The notes: generated by a model not told the origin, from the sequence alone. Numbered from the stretch's first letter, positions 11,931 to 24,427 are shown. The stretch: 64,000 nt of DNA from Rhinopomastus cyanomelas (GCA_013400115.1 VXBP01009446.1:124001-188000), one strand, 5' to 3'. Numbers and translations are program-made.

Positions 11931-12587
11931 TCAATTTCTCTTACTGGTTGGATTAGATTAATGACAAGTTTTCTTGTTTAGATTTAAAATTCAGTCAAAT
12001 TCTTACCATGATGATTTCCTTGTAATTTTCAGCCCAACGAGCAGAGCCTCACTGGCTCAGTTTAGGCCTTTGAGTTGATCAAAGTTGGATCCAAGTTGGT
12101 AACGGTGACAGGACTTCCATCACGTGTTCCCTTTTAACGTCTCAGCTTGAGAGTGGGAGCAAATGGGTGCCATTCAGGCGGACACAATAGGGAATATGGG
12201 AGTGGAAGAAAGGCTGAAATACAGCTGAGGAGGGTAAAATGATGGAGTTATGAGACAGGGAGCACAATAGGAAGCTGAAGAGGTCTCTTCAGTAAGATGC
12301 AGCCAAGACGACAAGATCAGAGAGTCTCTAAGAGCAAAGTCACTTTCTATAGAATCGCTGAGAAATTTAAAGCTGGAGAAAGAATCATTAAAAATCCCAG
12401 ACTGCAGGTCTGGCTGCTTTGTGTTGCCTTTGTACTGCACACGTCTGCACCTTGCAAACTGCTTGAAAGCCTCGTCCTCCCAAAGAACAGGGTGTGATCT
12501 TGAAGTTGTGTTAAAATGTGTGAGATGGGAAAGGTGGGTTTTAATTGAATCCGTTTTAGCTGGTGATGCTGAGGTCCATCCTACGTT

Positions 12588-12645
12588 CTCAATCAATTAA
12601 TCAATGTTCAATCGATGTTCAATCTCATTCAATCAATTAATGCCA
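12588..12645. repeat. Short local direct repeats
   Basis: caatcaattaat occurs twice (near 12591 and 12630) and tgttcaat twice between them. It is a small degenerate array next to a CR1 3' end. Confidence 0.5.
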
Positions 12646-12658
12646 TTTGCTGACAGCT

Positions 12659-12770
12659 CACAGAATCACAGATCATCAGAGGTTGGAAGGGACCTCAAAA
12701 GATCATCCAGTCCAATCCCCCGGCCTCAGCAGGATCACCCAGTTCACCTGTGCTCACATGGGTCCTCACT
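12659..12770 (-). mobile_element. CR1 Y-type 3' end
   Basis: tcacagaatcacagatcatc and then caatcccccggcctcagcag; similarity fades after about 12745. Confidence 0.8.
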
Positions 12771-13042
12771 GGTTCTTACTGGCTAGAGAACTTCTCTAAT
12801 GGCAATGAGTACTGGGCAATTTAATAGAGCAGCCTAGCTGTTGGAGGCAGCCTAAAACTGCTAACGCGGGACACCCAAGAGCAGAACCCCCCGACACGCG
12901 TTGTTTGAAGAAACATCTGACAGGGATTAGAATAGATCTTTAGGATCTTGCGTCAGAAGCCTGATGAAAATAGGTTTCATTGTACATCCCTGGAAATATA
13001 TAGGTCTTCTGACGCCAGACTCCACAGGGCTACGTGATCTCA

Positions 13043-13088
13043 GTCATAGAATCGTGGACTGGCTCAGGTTGGAAGGGACCTTAGAAGT
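13043..13088 (-). mobile_element. CR1 3' scrap, other type
   Basis: tcatagaatcgtggactggc followed by tcaggttggaagggacctta; about 45 bp directly before the next CR1 in the same orientation. Confidence 0.6.
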
Positions 13089-13502
13089 CACAGAATCATA
13101 GAATGTTAGGGATTAGAAGGAACCTTGAAAGATCATCTAGTCCCATCCCCCTGCCACAGCAGGATCATCCAGATCAAGCCACACAGGAACATGTTCAGGT
13201 GGGTTTTAAACATCTCCAGAGAAGGAGACTCCACAACCCCCCTGGGCAGCACCTTCCAGTGCTCTGTCACCCTCACCAACCTTCTCAGGTTGATGTGGAA
13301 CCTCCTCTGTTCCAGCTCACACCTGGTGCCCCTAGTCCTATCACTGGGTGCCCCTGAGCAGAGCCTGGCTCCATCCACCCTTCACGTATTTATAAACATG
13401 AATGAGATCACCCCTCAGTCTTCTTTTTCCCAAGCTGAAGAGACCCAGCCCCCTCAGCTTTTCCTCATCAGGGAGGTGCTCCCCTCCTTTCATGATCTTC
13501 CC
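13089..13502 (-). mobile_element. CR1 Y-type
   Basis: The antisense tail cacagaatcatagaatgtta runs through the HINLRR-coding block to gaggtgctcccctcctttca. At about 13502 it changes to a different CR1 type without any spacer. Confidence 0.88.
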
Positions 13503-13785
13503 TCTGGTTCTGTCACTAATTCCCTGTGAGAAGAGCCCAGCACCAGCATCTCCACAGTGTCCTTTCAGATACCTGTAGAGAGCAGTGAGGTCTCCCCTCA
13601 TCCCCCTCTTCCTCAAACTAAACAGCCCCAACTCTCTCCATCTCTCCTCATCACATTGATCCTCCAGGCCCTTCCCCAGCTTTGTTGCCCTCCTCTGCCC
13701 TCGCTCCAGCCCCTCAATGTCTTCCTTGGACTGAGGTGCCCAAAACTAGACCCAGTCCTCAAGGTGCAGCCAAAACAGCAGAATG
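13503..13785 (-). mobile_element. CR1, other type, fused 5' part
   Basis: From ccctctggttctgtcactaa to aaactagacccagtcctcaa. It is the same type as 19440-19975, on the opposite strand. Confidence 0.8.
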
Positions 13786-14497
13786 AAACTGCACCCCCCC
13801 TCCAGCACCCTACTGGCAGATGACTGAGAAGCAAATACAAAACCTGAAGATACTCTTTGCTGCAATTTAAATTGACTAGACTTCACTTTTTCCGGCGGCA
13901 GCAGCTCACCGTGGGGATACTTGATGCGTGTCTGCCTCGGCGCAGACACGACTTAGCTGTCCGCGTATCATCTGATACGTAGCTGGATGTCTGTCTGAGA
14001 TTGAGAGCTGTCTGCTGGCTTTCTCCCTTCTGCTTCTACCTGCAGATAAACCGTATCTGCTGTAACGACTCGAGTGACATTACTGACCCCATGAAGGCAG
14101 CTTGGCTTTTGATTCCAGCAGACAGGTTTTCAAACGGGTGACTGTGTGACCTGTAGCATCATCTACAGCAGCCGAGTGTGAAGCTGCGCCGAGCAGCTCG
14201 TGAGGCACAGACAGGAAATCATTTCTCTCTGGAAATAAACTACTCATGCTGCAGCACAGCTGCTTTTTCAACTTGGAGACGTGTGGTGAGAAAGGGGAAT
14301 TTTGTCAAGAACCCAGCTCTGAAGGGTTCACTGAGAGCTCTGCCAGCGGAGGCAGTTTGACCTGTAATGTCTCTGTTACCTGTGGCAGCTTTTTCCGAGT
14401 TCACAGCCCTTAGGCTGACCGTTCCCCATCCTTCCCCATCTTGGGGTGGTTTTTGTAGAGGTTTTCAAATCTGTCCCGTTGAAAAGGTGTCGACTCC

Positions 14498-15182
14498 ATG
14501 CTCGAGAGAGTTCAGTGCACAGCCATAAAGATGATGAAGGGAGGGGAGCATCTCCCTGACGAGGAAAGGCTGAGGGAGCTGGGGCTCTTGAGTTTAGAGA
14601 AAAAGAGACTGAGGGAGTCCTCATTAATGTCGATAAATATGTGAAGAGTGGCTGTCAGGAGGATGGAGCCAGGCTCTGCTCAGTGTCATGATTCAAGTTA
14701 CAACAGGGCAGGTTTAGACTAGATATTAGGAAGAGTTTTTTTTCCACAGAAAGAGTGGTCAAGCACTGGAATGGGCTTCCCAGGGAGGTGGTTGAGTTGC
14801 CATCCCTGGATGTGTTTAAGGATTGTTTGGATGAGGTGTTGGGGGATCTGGTTTAGGGGTGAACTTGTAAGATGGGGTAGATGGTTGGACTCGATGATCC
14901 CGGGGTCTCTTCCAACCAGGGTGATTCTGTGATCTAATGATAGGACAAGGGGCAGTGGGTGTGAGCTGGAACAGAGCAGGTTCCACATCAGTGTGAGAAG
15001 GGACTTCCTCTGAGGGAGGGTGCCAGAGCACTGGAAGGGGCTGCCCAGGGGGGTTGTGGAGTCTCCTTCTCTGGAGACATTTAAAACCCACCCGTGTGAC
15101 TGGATCATGGGGATCCTGCTGTGTCAGGAGCATTGGACAGGATGATCTCTTGAGGTCCCTTCCAATCCCTAATGCTCTGTGA
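14498..15182 (+). mobile_element. CR1 Y-type interrupted by another CR1
   Basis: The outer element covers 14498-14689 (catgctcgagagagttcagt to gctctgctcagtgtcatga) and 14936-15182 (ctaatgataggacaaggggc to aatgctctgtgatta). The two parts are contiguous in undisturbed copies, so 14690-14935 is an insertion. Confidence 0.85.
14690..14935 (+). mobile_element. Nested CR1, other type
   Basis: It starts around tcaagttacaacagggcagg and ends caaccagggtgattctgtga. It sits inside a Y-type CR1 in the same orientation, so this non-Y type was still moving after that Y-type copy landed. Confidence 0.8.
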
Positions 15183-15917
15183 TTAGCTCGGCATTGTCAC
15201 CATAAGAGCAGGTTTTCTTCCTCTGGCTGGGAAGTCTTCCTCAGAAACTCAGCAGATAAGTGCTGTGATTTAGCAATTTTACATGAATTTGCCTCCCAGA
15301 TCAGCCTTTGACATCTCAAATTTAGTCCTTTATGGAAAAGATCCGCCGATAGCGAGCGAATTAGCTCCAGTGTTGCGCTGACTGCCGTCGAGAAAATAGA
15401 CTCAACCTTCTGAGAGGCCGGGAGAGGAACATTCTGGGGAGAGATCTGAACTCCTGCTTTTTTGGAGTCTAATGTTGTTGACAGATCTGCTGTGACAGCT
15501 GAAGATAGGCTGAGGCACGAAGTAGGAAAGGAAAAGACAGTTGTTAGGCCAACGACAAGATGAAACCATACTGCTTCTGACAGCTGTTGGCAGTGAGATA
15601 TCACTGTCCTCAAGCTTTCTACTGATCTGGAGCATTAGAAGTCTCAAGAGCTCGTTCCTTGTGTGATTCTAGAGATCTTGTCAGGGGTCATTCTCTCTGG
15701 CAGCAGCCAACTGTAATGAGGATTCCTCAAACACAAACAAACGTATAAATCATCAACATTTTCTTGCTGATCCTTTCTTGGGGTTGTTGGTCATTGGTCT
15801 CCTACTAGAACCAGTTACACGTAAAGAAATTGCAGGACTTTCGTGCTTCAAGACCATCAGAAAATACACATGAAGAATGTGTATATATTGCCTTTACAAC
15901 TACCCGAAAGGAGGATG

Positions 15918-16224
15918 TGGGGTGGTGAGGGTTGGTCTCTTCTCCCAAGTCACTAGTGACAGAACAAGAGGAAAAGGCCTCAAGTTGTGCCAGGAGAAAG
16001 GTTAGATTGGATATCAGCAAAAAGTTCTTCCCTGACACGGTGGTCAGGGGTTGGAACGGGCTGCCCATGGAGGATGTGGAGTCACTGTCCCTGCAGGTGC
16101 TCAAAAACCATGTAGATGTGAGACTTGGAAACCTGGTTTAGTGGGCAGGGTGGGGTTGGATTGACAGTTGGACTTAATGATCATGTAGGTATCTTCCAAC
16201 CTTAATCATCCTTTGATTCTGTGA
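15918..16224 (+). mobile_element. CR1, other type
   Basis: From atgtggggtggtgagggttg to taatcatcctttgattctgt. The word agtgacagaacaagaggaaa is shared with 18065-18373. Confidence 0.82.
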
Positions 16225-16376
16225 AGAAAATTGATCTCAGAGAGATGTAGAAGGCTGTTTTGGGAAGGGAAGGAAGCTTCGCTCTCTGTTTGGTGTGTAG
16301 AGTCACAAGCCAAGGTGATATGCTTGGAAAAGCTTTCAGGTGAACAATATCTACCAGCAAACTGTCTGGCAGTAGT

Positions 16377-16789
16377 GTTGGTAAATATGTGAGGAGTGGG
16401 TGTCAGGAGGATGGAGCCAGGCTCTGCTCAGGGGCACCCAGTGACAGGACAAGGGGCAGTGGGTGTGAGCTGGAGCAGAGGAAGTTCCACACCAATCTGA
16501 GAAGGACCTTCTTCCCAATGAGGGTGACAGAGCCCTGGAAGGGGCTGCCCAGGGAGGTTGTGGATTCTCCTCTGGAGACATTTAGAACCCACCTGGACAT
16601 GTTCCCGTGTGACTTGGTCTAGATGATCCTGCTGTGGCAGGGGGATTGGACTGGATGATCTTTCGAGGTCCCTTCCAATCCCTAATGTTCTTTTCCATGG
16701 ATGTAGAGGGTCCTGCGGTGGCAGGGGGATTGGACTGGATGATCTTTCAAGGTCCCTTCCAATCCCTAGTGTTCTGTGACTCTGTGACT
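16377..16789 (+). mobile_element. CR1 Y-type with repeated 3' end
   Basis: A Y-type body ends near ccctaatgttctt at 16691. A second 3' end begins at gatgtagagggtcctgcggt and finishes tgttctgtgactctgtgact. It is another case of two Y-type 3' ends in a row. Confidence 0.85.
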
Positions 16790-17599
16790 CATGGGGTTTG
16801 TGTGCAGAACTCACAGGTTGGCTTTACTGCCCTTCTCTGTACCCTGCCTGCTCCATCCTCCCAGTCATGCTCCTGGCAGCCAGAGAACAGATGGGGACTG
16901 ATATGGTATCTCAGTCCTCCTCGGGGTGATAACAGACTGCAGGCAGAATGGAGCGGGGACAGGGCATCGAGCCTCATTGACTGCACTGTGCTGTGATGTC
17001 GCTCTCCCACCTCAGCCCCACTCATTCTTTGCAATCTACACACCAGCCACCAGTTGCTAAAACCCTTCCCATTATTTTGGACAAGGACCTAATTAAACCC
17101 GGGAGTCTGGAGGGGAAAGGCTCAGCATCCCATTAGACCTTTTCCCAAACCGTTGGCTCTCCTGCTGTTGTGTTGGTGGCTCTGATTGTGTTCCCCCACC
17201 TCAGTGAGCAGGGCTAGAGAGCTTTTTTGTTCAGCATTATCTACATCTCCCTGACAACCCGGCATCTCTTCTGTCAAGGGTGCTTTCTTCTAACCTTTGT
17301 CGGCAGCGCTCCTGTAGGCTTGTCCAGCTTCGGGGAGCTGACACATGGGTGTGGGAAGTCTCCACGAACCCTCAGCCTGGGCAGCTGGCAGGGCACTGAT
17401 AGTGTTTTCTCTCCCCTCTTGTAGCTCATTCCTACAGTGCAGCCCTCTGTGACATCGAGTGAAATATTCTCCTGATTTCCTCGCTAGTGCTAGAGTCCAG
17501 TTTATAACCCACCCTTGATTTTAGCTGGGGCTATCAGCAGTAAATCACAGGGATGTAAATGTCAAGAGGGAAAACTCAGTGATGTGCAAGAAAGGAGGG

Positions 17600-18005
17600 A
17601 GAGGGCTGGCAAACACCCCCATGGAGAGCAGCTGAGGGAACTGGGGGTATTTAGTCTGGAGAAGAGAGCAGACCTTGTGGCTCTCTACAGCTGCCTCAAA
17701 GGAGGTTGTACTGAGACTGGTGCTGGTCTCCTCTCCTGATTTAGTAATGATAGGATGAGAAAAAATGGCCTCAAGATGCATCAGGGGAGGTTCAGGAGCA
17801 TCTCAGGAAGAAGCTCTTTCCTGAGAGAGTGGCTGGGCACTGGAACAGGCTGCCTACAGAGGTGGTGGTGTCCCCATTCCTGCAGGTCTTTAAAAACTGA
17901 GTAGCTAGAGCACTTGAGGCCATGGTCTAGGGGTTTGGGATCTGTTGGGATGAGGGCTGGCCTTGCTGATCCTGGAGAGTCTTTCCTGCCAGGATGATTC
18001 CGTGA
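17600..18005 (+). mobile_element. CR1, other type
   Basis: From agagggctggcaaacacccc to tgccaggatgattccgtgaa. The word gtagctagagcacttg is shared with 24428-24692. Confidence 0.82.
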
Positions 18006-18064
18006 AAGCCAAAGCAATGCTACTGAGTTTGCAATGCAGTGGACAGTTATGTGCCAAGAAAAGG

Positions 18065-18373
18065 CCGCGTGGAGAAGTGGGTGCTGGTCCCTGCTCACAG
18101 GCCATTAGTGACAGAACAAGAGGAAATGTCCTCAAGTTGCACCAGGGGAGATACAGAAAAGACCTTAGGAAAAATGCCTTCACTGGCAGAGTGGTCAGGG
18201 ATTGGAACAGGCTGACCAGGGAGGGTGTTGAGTCCCCACCCCTGGGAGTCTTTAAAGATCATTTTGATCTAGAGCTTAGAAATCTGATCTAGGGATGAAC
18301 TTGGTAGAATAGGGTTATTGGTTGGAGTTGATGATCTCAGGAGGCTTTCCCAACCTCGATGATGCTGTGATTC
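18065..18373 (+). mobile_element. CR1, other type
   Basis: From gcgtggagaagtgggtgctg to aacctcgatgatgctgtgat; a frame of about 105 codons covers the ORF2 end (GRVVRDWNRLTREGVESP). Confidence 0.82.
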
Positions 18374-18517
18374 GCAGTGATTCTATGGTTGTGCCTGGAA
18401 TGCCTTCAGCAGCCTCTTGTAGCATCTCAACAGTTCTCCTTCAGAGAGTTCTCTTGGAGGAATTCACTCTATGGAATTTGTTGGTTCAGTTCTCTGTTGT
18501 TAAAAACAACCTTCTTA

Positions 18518-18611
18518 TCATAGAATCATTAGGGATTGGAAGGGACCTTGAGAGATCATCTAGTCCAATCCCCCAACACCATCCAACACTAAACCATAGA
18601 GGAACACGTGC
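18518..18611 (-). mobile_element. CR1 Y-like 3' end
   Basis: tcatagaatcattagggatt at the start; after caatcccccaacaccatcca it no longer follows the standard Y-type. Confidence 0.78.
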
Positions 18612-19439
18612 TGGCTAGAGTTCCTCTCACGTGAAATAAAGCTATTTCTGAGTGCTTTGCAAATGCCCAGGAGATAAAGCAAAGAAGACCCCCCAGAACT
18701 GATCAGCCTTTCCTTTGCTATGCCAGATGTGAAGGTGGCAAAATTCAAACCCAGAATGTTCTGGTGCCTTCAGTTTGCAAAGTGCTGTCCTGGGCAGAGG
18801 GCTTTGTACTCGTAGCACTGTCTTCTCCATCTCTTCTCAGGAGGGGGCAAATGTAAGGGACAGGATAATACAGTCTCATCTTTTCCATGCCACGGTCTAG
18901 GCTTCAGCCTGTTGGCAAAACTTCTGCCCTCAAGAATTCTTTGCTGATGAGAGCTGTTTCTCTGACTGCTGTGCACAGGCAGGGGAACATTTCTACATCA
19001 CTGCCCAGACTCGGTGAAAAACACTTGAATAATTTACATAAAATCCAAATCTGCATGTGAAACAGTCTCATGAGTCAAGGGTTTATTCACTGTGAATTCC
19101 TTCTGTGAGTGGGAGGAAACCTAAACCCTCTTGGATGAAATGGCCTTCATAAAATATAGATCTGCTTCCTAATATTTATGTCAGATTCTACTCAATGTGG
19201 GGGTTTTTCCCCTCTTTCTTACCTCCGTGTGAAACTCCCTCCCCAACCCTGGCTGGCACTGCTCCTCCACTAAATCATTAGTGCTCCTCCTGTGCCAGCG
19301 TCACCAAAGAGCCTCTGATTTACCAGAACGTGGGTTGTAACAGAGGCATTAAATGGACCCGTGTCTGTGCACAGACTATACAGGGACTATTTAATGTGAG
19401 TGATTCTGTGCCGTGAGTACGTGAGGGCGTTTTGACTGT

Positions 19440-19975
19440 CCCCCTGGGCTCAGCACTGGGGAGGCTGCACCTTGAGGACTGGAACCAGTTTTGGGCACCT
19501 CAGGACAAGGGAGACATCGAGGTGCTGGAGCGAGGGCAGAGGAGGGCAACGAAGCTGGGGAAGGGTCTGGAGAATCAATGTGTTGAGGAGAGATGGAGAG
19601 AGTTGGGGCTGTTTAGTCTGAGGAAGAGGAGGCTGTGGGGAGACCTCATTGCTCTCTACAACTACCTGAAAGGACCCTGCAGAAATGTTGGCGCTGGGCT
19701 CTGCTCACAGGGAATTAGTGCCAGAGCCAGAGGGAAGGGCTTCAAGCTCCAACAGGAGGTTTAGACGGTGAGAAATTCTTCCTGGAGAGAGTGGTCAGGC
19801 CCTGGACTGGGCTGCCCAGGGTGATGGTTGAGTCCCCATCCCCAGGTGTGTTTAAAAGTCCCTTAGATGTTGTGTTGGGGGATGTGGTTTAGGGGTGACC
19901 TTGCAAAGTAGGGTTGCTGGTTGGACTTGATGATATTAGGGATCTTTTCCAACCTGAACAATTCTCTGACTCTTT
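19440..19975 (+). mobile_element. CR1, other type
   Basis: From tccccctgggctcagcactg to aacctgaacaattctctgac. Its 110-codon frame shows GDIEVLERGQRRATKLGKG and LGLFSLRKRRLWGDLIALYN, the ORF2 C-terminal region, ending at a stop near 19764. Confidence 0.85.
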
Positions 19976-20036
19976 AAGATATCTTTATTTTTAATGTGAA
20001 TAATCCCATGCAGTGATTATTAGGGGTTTTTTTAGT

Positions 20037-20542
20037 GTGTTGTGTCCAGTTCTGGGCCCCTTGGTTCCAGAAGGACATGGAGCTGCTGGAGAAAGTCCAG
20101 TGTAGAGCAACAAGGATGATGAAGGAAGTGGAGCATCTCCCTTATGAGGAGAGGCTGAGGGAGCTGGATCTCTCTAGCTTGGAGAAGAGGAGACTGAGGG
20201 GTGACCCCGTGAATGTTGATCAATATGTGAAGGGTGGGTGTCAGGAGGATGGAGCCAGGCTCTGCTCAGTGTCATCTGGTGATAGGACAAGGGGCAGTGG
20301 GTGTGAGCTGGAACAGAGAAGGTTCCATATAAATATCAGAAAGAACTTCCTCTCAGTGAGGGTGACAGAGCCCTGGCAGGGGCTGCCCAGGGGTGCTGTG
20401 GAATCTCCTTCTCTGGAGACGTTTAAAACCCACCTGGACATGTTCCTGTGCGATTTGGTCTAGGTGGTCCTGCTGTGCCAGGGGGGTTGGACTCGATGAT
20501 CTTTCGAGGTCCCTTCCAACCCCCAAGTTCTGTGATTCTGTG
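20037..20542 (+). mobile_element. CR1 Y-type with open frame
   Basis: A 142-codon frame (20035-20463) encodes the ORF2 C-terminus with ELLEKVQCRATRMMKEVEHL and WQGLPRGAVESPSLETFK. The element ends caagttctgtgattctgtgg. Confidence 0.9.
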
Positions 20543-21344
20543 GGAATGATTCCGCAGTGTAGCGGGGAGAAGCAGCACAATAAAAGTGAAGCACACTTTT
20601 AATTATCTGTAGTCATTTGGATGAAATCTATAATGAGCTTGATAAATGCTGATGCTCTAGGCATCAATTTTTTTTCAAATGACAGCAGAACCAAAAATAT
20701 CTGGGAAGGCTTTGTTAGGCTGAGACTACACAGAGTTTTTGAGGTCTCGGTTAGTAGGAATAATTAAAATGACTTATGGAAGATAAGTGTCATATCTCTG
20801 TCAGCAACTAAATCTTAAATGTTATTATAAACTAATTACTTCCTCGAATTGAAAAGAAAATGATAATTTGGTGTCTTCACTGCTAAAAGGCAGTGCCTGT
20901 GCCTTCCCTCATCTGAAGTCTTTAGCAGCTTGTCCTCAGTGCTGGGAGATGCCCTTGAAGTGGGTGAGGAGCAACTCGGGACCCCTGGGTCGGACAGAAA
21001 CCTTCCTGTAGCAACAACCCAGAGACTGTTTGTGACTTCAATCAAATCTTAAATAAGTCAAAGCAGAAGGAGCTGTTGCTGGGAGGCTTTTCTTTGTCTG
21101 TCTGAGTGCAGGTTTGCTGCTGGAGCTGGGAGAAGGGCTGCTTGTGCCCCAGCCCCACTGCCTGCCCTTCCTTCCCACATCCATCCACAGTGGCTCTGCT
21201 TCAGTCAGAGTCTGCAGAGCCCTGACTCACCCAGATGAAGCCACCAGAGTTGCTGAACTGTTTTCCTGCTGTTAGATTCGGGTGTTTAATTGCTTCATAA
21301 AGGGCTCTGACACTCAGCAGGGTCAAGGATTAGATGCAGTGGAA

Positions 21345-21744
21345 GTGAGGACAGGCTGAAAGACTTGGGGTTGTTCAGCCTGAAGGGGAGAAGGCTCCTG
21401 GGGGGAGAACTTCTAGCAACCTTCCAGTCCCTGACAGGGGCTGTCAGGAGGCTGGGGAAGACTGTTCACAGGGACAGGGAATAATAGGATGAGGGGTCAT
21501 AGTTTGAAGCTGGAAAAGAGCAGATTGAGGCTGGACATCAGGAAAAAGTCCTTGAATCCAAGGGTGGGGGATCCCTGGAACAGGCTCCCTAGAGAGGTGG
21601 TGGAGGCCCCATCCCTGGAGCCACTCAAGGTCAGCCTGGTTGGGGCTCTGTTCTGGTGAGAGACAGCCCTGCTTGTTGTAGGGGGGCTGGACTAGATGAC
21701 CTTCGGAGGTCTCTTCCAACCCAACACCTTCTGTGATTCTGTGA
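21345..21744 (+). mobile_element. CR1, other type
   Basis: From aggacaggctgaaagacttg to caacaccttctgtgattctg. The antisense equivalents are at 29080-29575, 50578-50962 and 60838-61156. Confidence 0.85.
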
Positions 21745-22187
21745 AAAAAACAAACCCAACATCCAAACACCCAGTTTAGCTAATGGCACTGTCCCTTCTT
21801 CCCTCCCTCCCCGAAAAACCTGAACACAGAGCCTGACAAACAGGGCTGATGAGCCCTGTTATCTCTGTTAGAGCTCCCACCGCAGTCACATCGCGTGGAG
21901 GTGATTACCTGGTGCCCTGGCAACTGCCATCCTCCCACACAGTGTTGCAGTGCCTCTGGATTTGAGGTTTGTTGAGGAGCAGTGCCTGTGTGTTTGGTCG
22001 TGCTGGTTTCTTTGTGTCGTGAATAGCAGGGAAAATTCATCTGCTGGTAATGGGGTAAGAAGTGATGGAAGGAGTGAAAAGGAGAGCTAGGGGCAAGGTG
22101 ATGAGGAATGTTTGAGGTGAAATACAGGGGATCTAACGAAGTCATTAATTGGTAGGAGGAGGAAAGGGAGGAGGAACAGCATGGAGA

Positions 22188-22240
22188 CTTAGAATCCTTC
22201 AGGCTGGAAAAGACCCTTGGGATCATCGAGTCCAATCATC
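22188..22240 (-). mobile_element. CR1 3' scrap, other type
   Basis: ttagaatccttcaggctgga and then gggatcatcgagtccaatca; directly precedes a + strand CR1. Confidence 0.6.
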
Positions 22241-22769
22241 AATGATCAGAGGGCTGGAGCACCTCTGCTATGAGGCCAGACTGAGGGAGCTGGGGCTGTT
22301 CAGTCTGGAGAAGAGGAGGCTCCCAGGTGACCTATTGTGGGCTTCCAGTATCTGAAGGGGGTCTACAAAAAGGCTGGGGAGGGACTTTTTAGGATGTCAG
22401 GTAGCGACAGGACTAGGGGCAATGGAGCAAAGCTGGAGATGGGTAGATTTAGAGTGGATGTGAGGAGGAAGTTCTTCACTGTGAGAGTGGTGAGAGCCTG
22501 GAATGAGTTGCCCAGGGAGGTGGTTGGGGGCCCATCCCTGGAGGTGTTTAAGGCCAGGCTGGATGGGGCTCTGGCCAGCCTGGTCTAGGGTGGGGTGTCC
22601 CAGCCTGGTGGGGGGGTAGGAACTGGATGATCCTGTGGTCCCTTCCAACCCTGAGTGATTCTGACTCCATAACTTCTCCAGTGAAGTGATCCTGCTGTGG
22701 CAGGGGGGTTGGGCTGGATGATCTTTCGGGGTCCCTTCCAATCCCTGATGATTCTATGATTCTGTGATC
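22241..22769 (+). mobile_element. CR1 composite: long X-type body plus Y-type 3' end
   Basis: The X-type part runs from atgatcagagggctggagca to ccaaccctgagtgattctga. A linker ctccataacttctccagtga then leads into gtgatcctgctgtggcaggg of a Y-type 3' end, finishing ctatgattctgtgatca. The same linker occurs antisense at 36885-37039 and 42067-42175. Frame 22337-22588 shows WNELPREVVGGPSLEVFKAR. Confidence 0.85.
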
Positions 22770-23251
22770 AACCCTACTCTACAAGTTCCCCCCTAAACCA
22801 TCCATATTCTAACCTCCACCCTTTCTCTCACATTCCCTCATCCTCACTGCTTGACACCTCAGACTCACGGTTTTGTTCTGCAAACACCTGAATCACCTCA
22901 TCCCAATTTCAAGTCGTATATTGAAATGGGATGAGTTGGAAATGAGCCATCATCCTCTGAGAGCACAGCCTAATGTCACTTGAAAAATCACTCCAGGCTT
23001 TCCCTAGTCACCTGGAGTGCCATCTGCCAGCAGCTCGTGGAGTGGTTGGGATGAGCTCCTGGCTGCAGGCAGTGGGGCAGGGCAGGAGCAGCCCATCGGC
23101 TTCGAGCTGGAGCGGTGGAGGATGTGCTTGTTTATGAAGGGTTTAGAAAACACAGAGTTAAACATTCGGGCCAGAAACGATGCTGCCAGCAAAGCGAGAC
23201 AGTGACTGTGTTTGTGTGGAGTCAGGGTGCAGCTCTGCTTGCTCCAGTAAG

Positions 23252-23305
23252 AACCACAGAACGGCAGGAGTTGGAAGGGACCTCTGAAGATCTCTGCCCC
23301 CTCCA
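23252..23305 (-). mobile_element. CR1 3' scrap
   Basis: ccacagaacggcaggagttg followed by gaagggacctctgaagatct. Confidence 0.6.
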
Positions 23306-23379
23306 TCCAGGACTTTAAAAGGGAGACCTTTGAGGGCAGTGTCCGTTTGTGTCCACTGAGGTGTAGGGTAAAGTGAAGA

Positions 23380-24100
23380 TATAGGGACCAGCTTAGGGTG
23401 GGGACTGACCTGTTGGAGAACAGTGTAGGAGAAAGGGTTCTGGGGGGTCCTGGTGGACAGCAGGATGGCCAGAAGCCAGGAATGACCCACTGTGGCCAAG
23501 AAGGCCAGTGGCATCCTGGGGTGGGTCAGAATGGGGAAGGTTAGTAGATCAAGAGAGGTTCTCCTCCCCCTCTACTCTGCCCTGGTGAGACCACATCTGG
23601 AGTGTTGTGTCCAGTTCTGGATGCCTCAGTTCCAGAAGGACACAGAGCTGCTGGAGAGAGTCCAGCACAGAGCTACAGAGATGATGAGGGGAGAGGAGCA
23701 TCTCCCTGCTGAGGAGAGGATGAGGGAGCTGGGAAAAGAGGAGGCTGAGGGGTGACCTCATGAATGTTGTTCAATATGTGAAGGGTGGGTGTCAGGAGGA
23801 TGGAGCCAGGCTCTGCTCAGTGGCATCTAATGATAGGACAAGGAGCAGTGAGTGTCAGTTGGAGCAGAGGAGGTTCCACATCAATCCGAGAAGAACCTTC
23901 TTCCCAGTGAGGGTGACAGAGCCCTGGCAGGGGCTGCCCAGGGGGGTTGTGGAGTCTCCTTCTCTGTGGAGACATTTAAAACCCATCTGGAGATGTTCCT
24001 GTGCAAATGGATGTAGGTGACCCTCCTGTGGCAAGGGGAATGGACTGGCTGATCTTTCAAGGACCCTTCCAGTCCCTAATGTTCTGTGACTCTGTGTGAT
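23380..24100 (+). mobile_element. CR1 Y-type, long, frameshifted
   Basis: From gatatagggaccagcttagg to tgttctgtgactctgtgtga. Two frames (23492-23755 and 23760-24020) together cover the ORF2 C-terminal region; a small deletion near 23740 separates them. Confidence 0.9.
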
Positions 24101-24427
24101 TCCCACATGCATCCCTTTGTAATCCCACAGTGCTGTTTGCACTCTGTTAGTTGTATTTTAGTGGGATCTGATTTTTCATTGGAATTGATTAAATGTCTGT
24201 GTTTATACATTTGCCACGTTAGGACCAGTTCTCTCCGATGCTTTAAATAGCCTCCCCCAGCAGTCTGGAAATGCCCAGAAGTACAGTCGCACAATCTGCC
24301 CGATGACGTCTGTTCGGCAGCAGAATTTCCTCAGCCACAAATGACAGGTTTAATGGAATGAAACATTTCAAACAGAACTTGACAGCCTTCCAGGCCGGTA
24401 CCTCAGAACTTACTCTTGAATGCAAAT

